Assembly (NCBI GenBank): GCA_903813345.2
Contig: CAIIXF020000009.1
Span: forward strand, 35,641,759 to 35,705,758
Length of the DNA stretch: 64,000 nucleotides
Reading direction: 5' to 3'
DNA from: Owenia fusiformis
Lineage: Eukaryota > Annelida > Polychaeta > Sabellida > Oweniidae
A program made the position numbers and the translations under genes. This document shows positions 62,360 through 64,000 of the stretch, in pieces (the first letter of the stretch is position 1; every line of letters begins with the position of its first letter). The notes beneath the pieces were generated by a model. It made no database searches and was not told where the DNA came from. It worked only from the letters and a program-made list of their open reading frames with translations.

Positions 62360-62540
62360 GTCTTTTGGCTGAAAGATGGAGAACCAGTGGATGTATCTAC
62401 AGATGTCAACTACATCATCTCCAATGAGGGCAACCTCATCATCAACCAGGCTCGCCTCAGTAACATGGGCAATTATACTTGTGGGGCTCAGAATGTTGCA
62501 AGGCGTCGTACCAGCGGCAGTGCCACTGTCACTGTATATG
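62360..62540 (+). CDS. unc5: UNC5 netrin receptor, second part of Ig2
   Basis: This 181-base exon begins in phase 0 after GTGTTGCAG and ends at TATG|GTAAGC in phase 1. It encodes the rest of Ig2: the tryptophan strand (VFWLKDGEPVDV), then NLIINQARLSNMGNYTCGAQ with the second Ig2 cysteine and a likely N-glycosylation site (NYT) kept in the family, and the basic NVARRRTSGSATVTVY end that matches the family's NIVARRRS-A-A segment. The next exon should begin with the first thrombospondin type 1 repeat, beyond this window. The rest of the receptor (second TSP1, membrane segment, ZU5, UPA and death domains) is also not in view. Confidence 0.93.
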
Positions 62541-64000
62541 GTAAGCCAGTTATTATATTTGATAGCACATATTTATTCAGTTGCAAAAGAGTTATTTCAC
62601 CTACTGCTTTAATTTTTAGTTGTGTGTTTTGTATTTATCGTTTTCTCAAGTTTCTTGTTTATTATCAGTATTTCTATTTTGTTTAACGATGTCAGCAAAA
62701 TCATTGAAACATGTCTATTTCAGTGTACTAAAATGTGTACCTGTTAATATATGTAACTGTTATCCAATGGTCATGATTGTAAATGCCGTAAACCTGATAA
62801 TTTTTTCTAACCCAGCGATAATAGCCATCTGCTTTGAACAATTTCTGATCAATTGCAAATATTTTACACGCAAAGAACTCATCGTAAAAACACACCTTTG
62901 ATAGGACAGGATCTGGTAGAATTGAGAAATTGGGAAATGTGGTTATAGTGATGATAGTCCCATATTTTCAACAAGTTCTTTCTCCATGTTCTTATCATCA
63001 ACAAAAGTGAACTAGACAAATTATTTGATGCTCATGTTTAATGAAAGAATCTTGAGGGCCTCTGGACATATAAGATTACTGGTAAACAGAATCCTACTTT
63101 CCAAGATTTACGTGTCTATGGCTGAGCTCTCATTTAACAGATACAGAAAAAATTCCAAATGTTTTTTCTGATACTGGCCAGAAGAGAGATCAAGTGGATG
63201 ATGTTTAGTTAAAGAAAAAGATCAAATTCTTCCAAGTCTTTTGGCTCTTTAGACTTCCAAATGAACTCAATCTAGTTATACTCTCAGGCTGGAACACTTG
63301 AGATTCATCCATTGCATACAGAACAGCTTCGCATGAATCAAAACTTGCCTTGTTCTGATTGGTAAAATGTATATATGCAACAGATCCCAGGGGTATTCTT
63401 GAATCTCAGGCTCAATCTCATGTGAAGCCTTGGAGGTCATGTTTTCAAGAATAGAATTGAGTGGAAGAATGTAGAACAAAGAAGGAATTAATAAGATAAA
63501 TAGAAAGTCAATACTGTTAATTGTATAGAAATATGAGAGAAAGCATGGAAACAGGCATGATAATTTGTAGACTTGAATCACTGGGTGCAATTTTAGCTGT
63601 AGTTTATGTAAAGGTTTTGGCAGGTTAGGCAGCATATTGGTTTGGATGTCTCTCAACACTCGGATTCTTCAGCATGTGTTTGCTGCATCTGTCATACAAC
63701 TCACCTTTCAATTCACAGCAGACGGCACACAACATCAGAGTTTATTTTTTCAAAATATTACCTGTTCGCTAGGATATTGTGTTAGCTATTGATAGAAAGT
63801 TCATTTGGAATTACATGTATGTTTCATCTAATGAGAATTGAATCATGCATAGGCATGACAGTTGTTAAAATCATACCTTGAACTAGTTTAGTGAAGAGCA
63901 TAATATCTTACAAATGTTAACTTAATAAGGGGATTCAGTATATGCTTCAGGGGTAGATTGACCCTTGCCCCCTAGCTCATCTCCCATAGGATGGAGGTGC
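62541..64000 (+). other. UNC5 intron after Ig2, runs off the window
   Basis: It opens GTAAGC. No further exon, in particular no thrombospondin repeat with its WS-WS-W pattern, is seen before the end. The 127-codon - strand frame at 63276-63659 is not supported as a gene. Confidence 0.6.

Noticed and set aside
63276-63659. 127-codon - strand frame
   Set aside because: It lies in an UNC5 intron, and its leucine-rich low-complexity composition matches no family and has no splice context.

Overview
The window is an AT-rich, intron-bearing animal sequence. There are no operons, the coding exons are short and far apart, and most of the DNA is non-coding or mobile. The one clearly recognised host gene is a netrin receptor of the UNC5 family on the + strand. 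Together with the types of mobile element present (Helentron-like rolling-circle arrays, an intron-containing hAT element, and a YqaJ-nuclease remnant with transposon-like ends), this suggests an invertebrate animal, perhaps a marine one such as a mollusc. I cannot fix the phylum from sequence alone.

Layout. 1-9958: a head-to-tail array of six Helentron/HINE-like units (first one cut by the window edge), each ending in a hairpin, five bases, then CTAG. Five belong to one family built from a ~447-bp internal repeat; the fourth (4432-6297) belongs to a second family. Both are dense in AGGTCA motifs. 9996-10080: a tiny mariner-like hairpin. 13158-13675: a 518-bp foldback element. 17632-18006 and 40233-40603: two copies, in opposite orientation, of a MITE with perfect but different 9-bp target duplications (Mutator-like), plus a 72-bp relative at 41885-41956. 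23423-26829: a complete-looking hAT transposon with 8-bp target duplication, matching ends and a three-exon BED-finger transposase (651 codons) on the - strand. 29965-32379: a 2.4-kb element with inverted ends enclosing a frameshifted YqaJ (lambda-exonuclease-type) nuclease gene. Several small tandem repeats lie between these.

43809-62540: three consecutive UNC5 exons (Ig1, then Ig2 in two pieces) with introns of 14.5 kb and 3.6 kb. All splice phases agree and the window ends inside the intron that should precede the first thrombospondin repeat. The signal-peptide exon was not found. If it lies upstream of the window, everything from 1 to 43808 could be intron 1; otherwise it is 5' intergenic DNA.

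The mobile elements do not appear to work with UNC5. They are the bulk of the recognisable content of its introns and flank. A recurring theme is that three unrelated elements each carry the palindrome TGACGTCA, and the Helentron-like array carries about seventeen nuclear-receptor-type motif clusters.
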